From: Polytrichum commune
Taxonomy: Eukaryota; Streptophyta; Polytrichopsida; Polytrichales; Polytrichaceae
Length of the DNA: 64,000 bases
Assembly: GCA_950295325.1 (NCBI GenBank)
Contig: OX485805.1
Coordinates: forward strand, 46,836,758 to 46,900,757
Direction: 5' to 3'
Part shown: piece by piece, positions 22,316 to 38,420 of the stretch
Layout of the letters: every line of letters starts with the position of its first letter
Position numbering within the stretch: the first letter of the stretch is position 1
Made by a program: the position numbers and the translations under genes
Notes under the pieces: model-generated
The model's input: the letters and a program-made list of their open reading frames with translations, nothing else
Databases searched by the model: none
Told to the model about the DNA's origin: nothing

Positions 22316-24450
22316 ATGGCCGCCATGGCAGCCACCGCGGGCCTGGCCGCCTCCTTCGCCTCGCTCCAGCTGCAGGACACCACGGCCAGCAGCGCCCGCA
22401 TGGCCAAATCCACATTCTCTGGAGTCTCCCTGCGCTCGGCCGTCAAGGTCGCACCTCTTAGGGTTTCCGCAAGGACCACTCCCATCGTCAGGGCTGCAAT
22501 GGCGGGCGCAATGGACGCCGAGAGCGTGTCGGAGGGCAAGGATTTGGAGGCCTGGGTGAAGCAGAACATGCCCGGCGGGTTCGCCGCGCAGCGGTTGATG
22601 GGAACCGGGAGGAGGAAGACCGCGGTTGCTAGGGTTGTGCTGTTGGATGGCACTGGTCAGATTATCATCAACAACCGAACTGCCCAGGTGAGAATTCAAT
22701 TCTTCATTCTTCATTCCTCGGACCCTGTGATTTTCCTGCTCGGCGTGCCTTTATCCGTAGGATGTTCTTGTAGTCATGACAGTGAGGAGGATTCTTTGGT
22801 CGGGGATTTGGAAGATGATGCTATGTAGGTCGGGAAAATGTAGTGAAATTGCTATGGGAATTCATGTAACTCGTTGGAATACTGCATCTTCCTATGGTAC
22901 CTCATTTGTTGGTGGTTTGGAAGATGGTTAGGATAATGGTTGTGTTTGGGGCAAATGTAGTGAGATTATGATGTAAATTCATGTTTCTTGTTGATTTTCT
23001 GCCCCCTCCTATGGTAGCTCATGTGTTGGTATCTCCGGGTTTAGGTGTCTCACTTTGAAGTGACCAGGTGAGTGAATACTTCGTTCTTCGGCCTCTGTGT
23101 TCCAGCTCGTTGTGGCCTTATCTATAGACAATGTCCTCGCAATGATCGCAGTGAGAAGTCTTCTTCGGTTGGGCAACATGTAGTGAAATTACCATGGGAA
23201 TTCTGCCTCTTCCTACGGTACCTCGTGATTTGGTAACTCATGGTTTAGGTGTCAGATTGTCGTCGATTGTTATCAACAACCGAAGTGGCCAGGTGAGGGT
23301 AAATATTTCGACAGGGCTTGTCCACAGGAAATGTCTTTCTAATGATCACAGTGTGATCCCTTCTTTGGTCGGGGGTCTGAAGGATGTTACTTTTTACCTG
23401 GGGGCGTACGTAGTGAAAGTACTATGGAAAGTCATGTTCTTGCTGGGATTCTACCTCCTGTTGTACCTCGTGTGTTTGCAACTCAGGGTTTAGGTGTCTC
23501 AGGTTGTCATTGAACACCATTGATTTCAATTTTCACCCAACGAGCTTCGGGAGTGCGTATTTATACCTTGGGAGTAGACAGCAGAGTGACGAAGCGACAA
23601 TGCGGATGATGTGATGTTCTAGTTGCCTTGACAGTCTAGAATCAAACTCTTCCTTGAACTCGCACAGTAGATGGTACAGGTCAATGAGCAGGAGTGAACA
23701 TTGGAAAGTATTTTTGTAGAGGTCTTAGCTCAGATTGATCAGGGCATCCTTAATACTGATCTTCGATGAATATGCCTTACCAAGAAGAAGTGAACGAATG
23801 AGTGAATGGAAAGACCTAAACTCCTTTAGTGGAGAAAAATTGCATGTCATTCTTGTTCCACATTCCATAATAAGTGGGGTCATATTCTCACGCGTCTGAG
23901 GAAAAGTTCACAGAAACAAATTGGTCCTTGTGCAATATGTGATTATCACAATTTGGAACTGAATACTCATTGGGAGTAATGTGAATGTTGTTTCTGCTGG
24001 GGATATATATCTGCAACCAAAGGTCGCAAATCCCCAACCGCAGTGATGCAGTAAAATTATTTCATTAAGTAATGCAATAATATTGTGGCTGAGTTCAAGA
24101 ATGGCAAGGTTAGGGTACTGGAAATGTCCGTTCGCTGACACAGATTGATGTTCAATATGCAGGATTACTTGCAGGGAAACCCAATGTGGCTGCAAGCAGT
24201 GAAGTACCCACTGGCCAGTCTAGGTTATGAAACCAAATACGATATTGTTGTCAGAGCAGAGGGTGGCGGTTTATCTGCCCAAGCTCAGGCCATCTTGCTA
24301 GGAATTGCGAGGGCTTTGATTGTAGCGAACCAGGCCAACCGTGACCCACTGAAGAAGCAAGGGTTGTTGACACGAGACTCTAGAATCGTTGAGAGGAAGA
24401 AATATGGTTTGCATAAAGCTCGTAAGGCACCACAATACTCAAAGCGTTAG
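22316..24450 (+). CDS. RPS9: Plastid ribosomal protein uS9 (S9), 2 exons, 219 aa
   Basis: Exons 22316-22687 and 24163-24450; the 1475-bp intron is GT-AG, phase 0. Residues 1 to about 60 are a typical chloroplast transit peptide: Ala/Ser/Thr-rich, basic, almost no acids ([19 protein letters not shown]). The bacterial-type S9 fold follows: [14 protein letters not shown] near residue 96, [21 protein letters not shown], the glycine-rich [31 protein letters not shown], and the universal C-terminal SKR tail that reaches the P-site tRNA in ribosome structures. It is a nuclear-encoded component of the small subunit of the chloroplast ribosome. The start is the first ATG of the transit peptide; ATG at residue 4 is an alternative. 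The intron is unusual (see the intron entry). Confidence 0.96.
22688..24162 (+). other. Intron of the S9 gene with duplicated splice-donor regions
   Basis: The 5' part (22688 to about 23520) is made of diverged tandem units, each starting with a copy of the exon 1 end plus donor. The real donor is at 22688; copies are at 23068 (ccag|gtgagtg) and 23293 (ggccag|gtgaggg). The third is preceded by a decayed copy of the last exon 1 codons, still reading IVINNRSGQ against the true IIINNRTAQ. The recurring tttaggtgtctca phrase (about 23040, 23244, 23489) marks unit borders. Confidence 0.85.
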
Positions 24451-25216
24451 GTTATGGTGGATTGCTTGGTCGCTGCTACCCTAGGACATGAGGGAATGTT
24501 TATAATGCATCCTCTTTGTAATTTCTCACATTTATTCTACGATGGATCATCTGGCACCTTCTTCACACTCGTTTACTGGCAGAGTCAGTGTCATTTCCCC
24601 TGATACAGATTCAATCTTGTGAAAAGGACCATAATACCTTGGTGAGTGAGTGGTTTCGGCCACAGAAGAATTGGCACTGCACCAGTGGATCTTTAGTAGA
24701 GTTGATTTCCTTGTCTTTTTGTTGTGCTATTTTTGAGTTTTTGCTAAGTGCATATTCTCGACAAAAATTGTTCTCTGAGAACTGGGAGAAAGAAGCTCCC
24801 TAAGTGAGGACAAGCACCTTGTGACGTTCGAGGGTTAAACCCTAAGCGAATCCATTTTCTGCAGATTCAGCCTATTCTTTTTAACTGTGTACTCCAAAAT
24901 CTGGCGGCACTTTCAAGCTTTATTGAGATTTTTCTAGGAATCTCAACAGACAATATCACATGTTTATCGGTTTCTCTTGCAACATTGTGCAATGCAGTTA
25001 AATTAGTTTTTGGCGTTAAGGATACTCATATGCTTCAACTTGCTGACTCTCGCATAACCTCATTGTAATTGCATAAATGCCTTCCCAAGCATTTCATAAG
25101 AAATTGGAAGAAAATTGTTGTGCAGAAAGGTTCCAGGAATGTAGATGATCAGCTGAGCTTCGCTACAACGGAGTTCAATAACCAAGAGATCGCCATCTCT
25201 GGTGCCAACGCACACA
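24451..25216 (+). other. S9 3' region and intergenic
   Basis: 3' UTR of S9 presumably in the first few hundred bases. No other gene recognised; the 71-codon frame at 24588-24803 shows no family motif. Confidence 0.45.
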
Positions 25217-25270
25217 CTTGATCGAGGTTGAATTTATTTCAGACTTGATCGAGGTTGAATTTATTTCAGA
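25217..25270 (+). repeat. 27-bp perfect direct duplication
   Basis: Two tandem copies of the 27-bp unit starting cttgatcgaggttgaa at 25217 and 25244. Confidence 0.9.
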
Positions 25271-25469
25271 CCACCTTTGCCTTGCAGAATACACTGAACG
25301 AACTAATTGCAGGTACCCAATTAGAAACTCCAAGGATGAGGCAAAGTGCTTGGCTTTGCAGCACAGCATTTGGACCTTTCAAAACATAATGTACCAGGGG
25401 ACAGTAAGGAAAGAATTGAAGAAATAACAACAACAACAACCATCTGTAGACAACTGTTTCCACCATGTA

Positions 25470-25813
25470 CACTAGTAGAAAACTATGCCAAAAAAACCCG
25501 CAGCTAAAATCGGCTGCAGTCCTTTTGACCAGCCTGATCTGCAGTTGCTAAATGACTGCAGATTTTTTTTTTTGATTTAGCGACTGAAAATTTTGGAATT
25601 TGGGGCCGTGTAACGTACAGTTGGAAAACACTTGAAAGTTCCTTCCCTAAAGTACATTACACGCCCCAAAATTTATAAAATTGCAGTCAAAAAATGAAAA
25701 AGAAAAATGAAAAAGAAAAATTTGTAGTCATTTAACGACTACAGATCAGGCTGGTCTAAAGAACCGCAGCCGATTTCAACTGCGGTTTTGTTGGGCATCG
25801 TTTTCTACTAGTG
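25470..25813 (+). mobile_element. CACTA-type MITE (344 bp)
   Basis: Inverted repeats start CACTAGTAGAAAAC and close with GTTTTCTACTAGTG, about 34 bp in all, with a 3-bp duplication GTA (25467-25469 and 25814-25816). CACTA ends plus a 3-bp duplication identify the CACTA (En/Spm) superfamily. Most of the element is one imperfect palindrome (ccagcctgatctgcagt pairs with tagtcgttaaatgactaca-side sequences), so transcripts would fold into a hairpin. No coding capacity. Confidence 0.92.
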
Positions 25814-25920
25814 GTAGTATTGATGGATCCCCTAATATGCATGTTGAAAGACTCGCACATGTGCACAATGATCCAACATGTTGAAAGACTTGATTTCTGT
25901 GCAAATGAAGCACACTACCA

Positions 25921-26906
25921 TTGGCGGACATCAATCTTCTTCTGTGTCTTTCCAAGAAATGGAACTGGATGATGAGATCGATGCACTCCGACTTCAAGGA
26001 TGTGTGCGCAGACATTCCTCGGAAGTGTTTTGCAGTCATCTCGGATCATTGTGCACATGTGCGAGTCTTGGTCAGAGTTTATGAATTGAAACTCAACAAA
26101 TGGCACACATATGAGATCACCGTGAGACTTGACAGGTCATTTCACACAATGATGGCTTCCGATGGAGGGTTAGTGTGTTTCATTTGCACAGAAATCAAGT
26201 CTTTCAACTGCCCACCTATAACGGTCTGCAATCCGTTAACCCGACATGTAAGACAACTTCCTTTGAATTCTCTCAAAGTTTTGCCCAAGATGATGCAACT
26301 GTTGGTGAACCCCAATGCGAAATCTCACAAAGTGATTGTCGTTGGCACTGACGAAACTGGACGTCTTGTTGTAAAATCATACCATTGCGAGCCGTGAATG
26401 GGGACCTCCGCGAGCTCATCACCATCGGATATATTTTTTGGGTTTCATTACAAGTGGGGACCTGATCCATGGGAGGTGCTTAAAGATCCAGATGATCCCC
26501 TTGAACCTTTAAATGTTGCTCTATTTCGTGTATGTATGATTGTGCGCAGGGACAATTCCTAGAGCTTCCCGTCGACAGTCAAAATCAGTACAAACATATT
26601 AATGGGAAAACTTACGCACTCGTGGAAGACCATCTGTTTGCTCTGAATTTGCAGGAATATGAAAGACGAGCACTTGGATTTAAAACCTCACAAGTATTAT
26701 ATTTCACCTATCATGGGTTTCCACATAGTTGGTTGAAATTTTCAGCTCACCTGGATATCCCCAATGTGATTGGGTGGACCATAGTGCTAGGGTGCATCGG
26801 AAATCAAGTGTTGGGAAGGTTGCCCAATCCTAGCACTTATTCCACTCGTATGCAACTTAAACTCAGAGTACCCATAGGATCCATGTTCAGAGTCATCTCG
26901 GTTTGA
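25921..26906 (+). pseudogene. Broken F-box/kelch-like gene, lacking the F-box
   Basis: Two segments, 25921-26397 and 26532-26906, separated by a stop and frame change. The first has LVCFICTEI then ITVCNPLTRHVRQLP and LVNPNAKSHKVIVVGTDETG. 'CNP-T---R-LP' followed by a strand and a 'T-ETG' turn is the pattern of F-box-associated/kelch C-terminal halves in plants. Between them, another frame reads SDIFFGFHYKWGPDPWEVL. The second has YALVEDHLFALNLQEY, then WLKFSAHLDIPNVIGWTIVLGCIGNQVL. No N-terminal F-box helix set is seen upstream, where a CACTA MITE lies. I read this as a decayed member of the substrate-adaptor family of SCF ubiquitin ligases; an undetected intron could explain one of the breaks. 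Confidence 0.55.
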
Positions 26907-27667
26907 AAGCCACCCTTGTTTTTCTGTAAAACTTGCACCCTTATGGTATATTGCCAGTGGATGTCAAGACTTCCATGAATATTGATGTCAGCACTTTCAA
27001 GAGAAATTGTAATCATGTATTTCATTTAATCCATCTAACTTCAAGAGGATGGACCCCAGTAGGAAGTACTGAAGTTGAACTCAATCATGATCAACAAACA
27101 TGATACAACTCAATATTTAGCATCAGCTGCATCGCTTGTAGAATAATCTTCGCTCATTTGCAACTTTCAAAATTAATATATGATACATTTGTTTTATGTT
27201 TAAAGTGTTCATGCATGCTTCTCTCCCTCGATAAAACCACATCATGAGTAGTGTTCTCCAACCTTTAGGAAATCCTTTGAAGGTGCGTATATACCAAAGC
27301 AAGCACCCCTGATAGTTTCAAACCAATAACATTGAGATTCGATGCTTTATATAAAATTGTGTGACTGAAATTCAGTCGTAACAAGGTTCAAACCTCCAAT
27401 GGGAAAGCCACACTGAACCCAGAGTACCTACTTATCTACTGGAAGTAGTGACAGATATAAAAGTTTTGAGCTAAGTTAGCAGGCTTCCAACACAAATATC
27501 CTGACATTTTGGCAGACAGCACAAATTGGCCCTGCCAAGATGGTGATATTCATTGATAAATAATAATGAAAAAGAATGTGTCTTAATCAAGACATGCCCC
27601 AATCCTACATGGAAGGGCCTTGCTGATGTTGGCACTACAGAACCTTAGAAGGGGTTCGATTGCGGAA
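26907..27667. other. Intergenic and 3' UTR of GDH
   Basis: Convergent tail region between the F-box remnant (+) and GDH (-). No further exon found; the GDH 3' UTR presumably occupies the part next to 27667. Confidence 0.45.
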
Positions 27668-32943
<5,276 letters not shown>

Positions 32944-33887
32944 CCAAACCAAAAAAGCTAACCAACCAACCTCAGCTTATCTGTGTCAATTGATTCCAGA
33001 ACTCCTCTCCTCCTCCTCCTCCTCCTCGTAAACCCAGAATCAGAAAACCAAAGGCTCCGATAAAAACGAAATGAGTAAGGACTCCTGATCAGGTGGTTCC
33101 AAGCTACTACAACCACTACAAGTTGCCGATGCTGCTTCTCCTTCTCCAACCTCGTTACACATACGCAAAGAAGCTCTCCGAGCAGCCCTCCCAGCTACAC
33201 TAAAACAAAAAACTAAAAACTAAAAAAAAACTCCCCAAGTAACCCAATCACCCCCGATGTGATTTCGATGACCACAAAGCCTACCTAATCTTCGGTGACT
33301 TATTTGGGGAAAAAAATGGTAATTTGTGGCAATTGGGACACAATTCCTCTCCAAAGCTATGTGGAAAATCGCATTGCACATGCACAGGGGGCGATCGGAA
33401 CCCACATGGCTTAACCCACAACACCAAAAATCACAAAAACACGCAATGCCATCCTCGGCATGCCACCAATTCAATCATGAAACAAAAGTCCCCAACTGCA
33501 ACTGTAACAGCAGCAACAACAACACTCATCCTCCTCCCAAGGCTGGCTGAATGGATTCCTTCTTTCCTTCCTTCCTTCCTTCCCCACCAGAAAACTCTGC
33601 TGGCTCTCACTCAATCTTTCTTCACGCAAAGGAGGCATCCACCACTGCAACACACAATCTTATTGTTGACACCTGGAAGACATCATCATCATCATCATCA
33701 TCACCACCATCCAGGAGAAGAAGAGAGAAAGCGAGAGAGGGAGAGAACAAGTGCGTTGATGATGGTGGCTGTGAGACTTAACTTACGTTACAGGCTCATC
33801 ACATATCATATAACTGTGATGGTATTCCACGTGTATGTATAAGTAGCCTCGCCGAAATTCTATGAGTTATTTTTTGGGCTATGTGGG
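32944..33887 (-). promoter_or_regulatory. GDH upstream region with microsatellites
   Basis: Upstream of the GDH start on the minus strand. Contains (TCC)n at about 33006-33028 on the + strand, i.e. GGA repeats probably in the 5' leader, then (TTCC)n near 33559-33582 and (ATC)n near 33681-33703. Promoter function is inferred from position only. Confidence 0.45.
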
Positions 33888-34099
33888 TTGGGTGCGGGAT
33901 TAGGGGCGGAGGCGGCGGGGGAGCAGGAGCGGGCATTGAAAGCCAGAAGATGGATCATGCCTCCATCGTCCCCAGATCATGATGCTCTTCCCCTTCTAAA
34001 ATCCATGGAGTTACAGTATTTTGCTGCAAAACTCAGCAAGAGGAGAAAGCAAAAGACAGAGAATTTAGAAAGAGAAGAGAAGGAGACGCAGGCGGCGCA
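33888..34099. other. GC-richer stretch, no confident gene
   Basis: A 101-codon frame (33888-34193) begins MGAGLGAEAAGEQERALKA and has a basic ELQYFAAKLSKRRKQK segment, but it runs straight into the tandem array and shows no family. It could be a lost or unspliced first exon; I do not call it. Confidence 0.3.
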
Positions 34100-34855
34100 G
34101 GCCCACCACCGCCTCCAAATGTACGTGCCTCGTAGATCTGATGATGTTCACGTGCTGCGAGCCGAAAGGCCTCCACGCCTATATTATTGTTAGTCACGCC
34201 TTAGTCACCAAAAGGCCACTAACTCAGATGTACGCGAATCCTAGATCTCACAAATGTTCACGTGACGTAAGAAAAGGTGTCCCTGGATCTTGGTGCTTTG
34301 TTCAGTACGGATCAAAGTCATAAACCACCCACCTCCAAATGTACGCACCTTGTAGATCTGAGGGTATTAATGTGCCGTAAATAAAAGGGCCTCCATGCAT
34401 ATATTGTTGGTGAAGGCTTTGTGTTCATTCACAAGTCCACCAGCTTAAATGTACTCATATAGTAGATTTCATGATATTCAAGTGACGTAAGAGAAGGTGT
34501 CCCTGCATCTTGGAATTATTTCCACCAAGTGTTCGAAGTCATAGGCCACCACCTCCAAATGTACCCCTTTTCTAGATCCTGGGATGTTCACATGGCGTGA
34601 GAAAAGCCCCCCCCCCCCTCGCATCTTGTGCTTTCTTCAATAGGGGCCAAAACCAAGTCCACCACCTCAGAGTGTATGTGTTCCGTAGATATTGGATGTT
34701 CACATGGCGTAAGAAATGCCCACCCCTGCATCGTGTGCTTTTATTTTATTTTACTTAGGGTCAAAAGCCAAGCCCAATCACTGCAAAATCTACGCACATT
34801 GTAGATTCTAGGATGTTCAGAAGAGCGTAAGAAAGGGACTCCCGGGATCATACCT
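34100..34855 (+). repeat. Satellite-like array, about 7 units of ~110 bp
   Basis: Units share ccaccacctccaaatgtacg, (t)gtagatct, ggatgttcacgtgacgtaag and ccctgcatcttgtgctttgt. Anchor 'ctccaaatgtac' variants lie near 34110, 34218, 34332, 34443, 34552, 34665 and 34780. Each unit carries a TTCACGTGACGTAAG-type block containing CACGTG/ACGT cores, progressively mutated toward the 3' end. Confidence 0.88.
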
Positions 34856-35580
34856 TTTTTCCTACAAAACTTGGGCAAAGCTTGTTGGCCAATGAGTAAC
34901 TAGGGGGAAATGCCTTACAATTGTCATAGATTGAACTCGACACATGTAAACAGGGTTTGTGTTGAATGAGAAGTATGTTCTAAGTCCCACAATCCTATTG
35001 TAATAGTGAAGCCAAGATATCTCCCAGTTGGGTGCTCATCACTTTCACATTTTTGGCATTTTTACATTGGGTTGTGGCTTGGGGCCCACGTGACCTTCTA
35101 AGGTAGAAGTGGCCGAACATGGAAACTTTGAGCACTTGAGACCCCCCTTAGCTAGCGCGTACAAAATATCTTATGGAAAATATTATTAAAAAAGCCAAAA
35201 AAACAAAACAAAACAAAACAAGACAAATCCATAAGGAGGTCCATGCAATTGATATCACAAGAATTTCACCCTTCCTTACATTTGGATATGGTTTAAGAAC
35301 GTTGAGGCTTTTTGAGATTCAAAGTGGTTTCACATAGGCTCCCCCAAAGCACATGGCATTGAGCGTTGATTTTGTGTGTCTCTCAACAACATGCATTGGG
35401 TTTCCAAGCTTTCAAATAATCCCAATAGTGTTTACTTTTGAAGTGTAGTTGTCCACTTTGGGACACACAAAAAAGAGAGGTGTTGGTATTGGGATGCTTG
35501 CCAGATTAATTAGGTGTTGTCTAGCTCATCGACAATTGTCTTTGAATTCTCACCTTCTTGTAAACCTAAACGATAACAAT
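34856..35580. other. Intergenic, no gene recognised
   Basis: Short (AAAAC)n near 35198-35220. Nothing else assigned. Confidence 0.4.
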
Positions 35581-35657
35581 CATAACATTATTCAAATGTG
35601 AGCCTACAATCATAACATTATTCAAATGTGAGCCTACAATCATAACATTATTCAAAT
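35581..35657 (+). repeat. 30-bp tandem repeat of a MITE end (2.5 copies)
   Basis: Units at 35581-35610 and 35611-35640 are identical (cataacattattcaaatgtg plus agcctacaat). The third copy runs directly into the inverted repeat of the MITE at 35643. Confidence 0.92.
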
Positions 35658-35785
35658 CCATAACAATGGTATGTGGGATTGACAGTATTCCACATAATAT
35701 TCCCGGATATTTCTCACATTCAGACCTAATATAAGATGGAATAATGTCAATCCCACATAACATTGTTATGAAACTGAATAATGTA
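35643..35785 (+). mobile_element. Short inverted-repeat element (MITE), copy 2
   Basis: Same design as 6701-6862: ends TAACATTATTCAAATCCATA and its near complement, with tgtgggattgacag and a central attcccggatatttctcaca. Confidence 0.75.
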
Positions 35786-35944
35786 TTGATTCTCATACAT
35801 ATGCATTCTTAAATGAAGAGACATGCTACATTTTTGAAAGATTTTGACCAATTTAGAATTAAAGTCTCTTTTTTAGGGCTCTCTTATCATCTATAGAAAC
35901 TAGTTTCATCATGAAAACGTAGACGAAGAAATTTCCCAATCTAA

Positions 35945-36339
35945 GAGCATCCTCAGTCGGTCTAGGTAAAGCTCACTGCAAACCAAAACCTATATTTTGA
36001 CTGACCTAAAATTAGAAACTGAAATTACCATCATTAGAAGCACACCTAAATAAACGTGAGATATTTCTCAAGAAAAAAGAATTGTAAAAATTTGACGTAG
36101 GTGAAATCCCTCATTGAAAACACCACATCTTCAAAATTTAGAGGGAGTGCACCAAATCTTGCTTAAAAATGGAAAGATCCTCCCACACTCCCTCCAAATT
36201 TTTGACATTTAGAGGGAGTGTGGGAGGATCTGTCCATTTTTAAGCAAGATTTGGTGCACTCCCTCTAAATTTTGAGCAATTTTAAGCAAGATAGGTCTTG
36301 GTTTGCAGTGAGCTTTACCTAGACCGACTGAGGATGCTC
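35945..36339 (-). mobile_element. PIF/Harbinger (Tourist-like) MITE, copy 2
   Basis: 395 bp, nearly identical to 656-1049 but inverted. Ends GAGCATCCTCAGTCGG and complement, target duplication TAA (35942-35944 and 36340-36342), same internal palindrome. Confidence 0.92.
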
Positions 36340-36560
36340 TAACAGTCTTTGAGAAGAATCTCCAAATGTAGCAAAGTTGAAGCTTCTTCTCAAAATGTTG
36401 CTAAGTTGAAGCTGTCAAGTGGGTGCAATTGGTGAGGATAAAGATTTTTTTCTATTTCTTTTAAGATGAGATGATGATAGATGATAAATGATAAATGAAA
36501 CTAAAAAAAAATAGCGCCCTTGTAACAACACATCTATTGAAACTCCAATCATTAGCACTA

Positions 36561-36800
36561 GACTAAATATGATATTTAGTGTCATTTGGTGTATAGACTT
36601 ACAATGTTGCAATTACTGTCACTTACCAAGTGATTTTCCATTCAAATTTGAATCATCCATGACTACATTTCATCACAAGTTGCTCACAAGAGAAGGTAGG
36701 GGTTTGGCCAATGGATGAACTCATCCATCATCCATGACAATATTTGTTCACTTATTCATAAGAAGTGTCATCTGAAAAGTTACCATATTGACATACAATA
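36561..36800 (-). mobile_element. Truncated CACTAAATA-family element
   Basis: Starts gACTAAATATGATATTTAGTG. Internal blocks (ttggccaatggatgaac, catgacaatatttgttca, ataagaagtgtcat) are the complement of the elements at 38005 and 40482. The far end is missing or decayed. Confidence 0.75.
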
Positions 36801-38004
36801 CCATATGTTATCTACCCTCCTTGGGAATCATTCCACTAACTCGCCATGGGTAAGCACACACTTGTCGGTTCATCTTGACTTACAAGTTAACACTTCTTCC
36901 TCATGGTCCACCCAATTAAATGAACCAACAACAAGGAAATGAGCAATAGGAAATTGCCTTCTCCGATGCTTAATTAGTGCTCCCATTTATTAATCCCCAA
37001 ATTAATAAATAAATAATCAATGTCAGGTAATCCAACATGAATTTGAGCCCGTTATCCTTACCCTGCTCAAGAATCTTCTTGGTGCAGGATGGGGTTTACT
37101 GCCTACCTTGCGATGAGTGTGCTCTTGACTTCTTACCTACTTAACTAGTATTTTTCCTTCAAGCAGATAGAATATTTCACAGTGAGAATCGAACCGCCAA
37201 CCACTCCGTTCGGAAAAGGGTACCTCTCCACTATTAGCTAGTAGTTTAGTGTTGTCTCAGACCTTATTAACTCCCATCTCACATTGGAACACCCAATATG
37301 AAGTCATGCTAGTGATTTAGATTGTGATGCCAAGGCAATGCAAGGGCACAAACGGTGGGGACCAATCAATTTGCAGTGTTCAGGATGGGTTTATGCTAGG
37401 GTTTGGGTCCAAGGAACTTGGGTCCAAACACCCCTTGATGGACCTTACTACCAGACTCCATATTGGACCCAAGCTTGAAAATTGGATTCAAAACTAGGAG
37501 GAGTGTTTTTCATAAGCGAGGACTGCCAAGATTTGATGGGAAAGTGATATCCAATTAATACCACTTCAATTTTCATACCTCAGACCTAACCGTAGTGGAA
37601 ACTCCTTGGATCCATAGTGTTGCAGTTTCAAATGCAACGGGTGGAAGCACATTACATAGTCTTATTATTGTGAATGACAAAAGAAGTGCAAAATACAAGT
37701 AACGTGAACACTCTAAATGTCAATTGGGTGTGGAAATAATGTGCGTCCAAGACCCAAGTCTGCCCCTCATTGTTCCTTGAGATTTCTGACTAACAACTCA
37801 CATTAAAAATATATATATATATACCAATACATTTTTAAAAAAAATCACCTTACATCAAAAGTAACAAAAATTAAAATATCCACCCACAACTAGTTTCCTA
37901 CAAAAAAGAAGAAGGAAAATAAATAAATAAATTGACATGACCCACACTATTTTCAGACTACATATTTGATGTGGTTGAAATTTAATGTGAGCTCCAAAGA
38001 ACTA
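36801..38004. other. Intergenic; diverged SINE at 37085-37264, TA microsatellite
   Basis: No gene recognised. Apart from the SINE listed separately, a short (TA)n lies near 37808-37822. Confidence 0.45.
37085..37264 (-). mobile_element. Diverged tRNA-derived SINE
   Basis: Minus strand starts GGTCTGAGACAACACTAAAC, has an A-box-like TAGCTAATAGTGG and B box GGTTCGATTCTC at the same spacing as the SINE at 1272-1475, sharing 'ggtt(g)gcggttcga' and 'tgtgaaat'. The 3' half and tail are too diverged to delimit. Confidence 0.6.
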
Positions 38005-38379
38005 CACTAAATACGATATTTAGTGTCATATGGTAATTTATGTCGCTATGGTAACTTTTTGGATGACACTTCTTATGAATAAATGAACAAATATTGTCAT
38101 GGATGGTGGAATAATTCATCCATTGGCCGAATCCCTACCTTCTCTTGTCATCAAGTTGTGATGGAATATTGTCATGGATGACTCGGATTTGGAAGCAAAT
38201 CCCACTTTGTAAGCAACTATAATTGCAACATTGTGAATATATAATCCCCAACAATTCAACAAGGAATGACAAATGATGTTGGGATAACATTTAGTGTGGG
38301 TGACGACGCTACACTGTGGTTCACAATTAGTATTGAGCAAGACAATTATAATTGGTGACACTAACTATCATGTTTAGTG
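38005..38379 (+). mobile_element. CACTAAATA-family element (375 bp)
   Basis: Begins CACTAAATACGATATTTAGTG and ends with a related palindrome closing in TTTAGTG, flanked by TA on both sides. Each end is itself an inverted repeat. Closely related to 40482-40859; inverted partial copies at 36561 and 52674. No coding capacity. Confidence 0.85.
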
Positions 38380-38420
38380 TACTCTAGCTCATACTACCAA
38401 GGCTATCTACGTACACTTTA

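Noticed and set aside
24163-24450. Separate short S9-like gene starting at the ATG at 24145
   Set aside because: It is exon 2; a clean acceptor at 24162 joins in frame to the transit-peptide exon and restores a complete S9.
33888-34193. 101-codon frame with a basic KRRKQK segment
   Set aside because: No family, and its last third lies inside the 110-bp satellite array. Could be an orphan first exon but unsupported.
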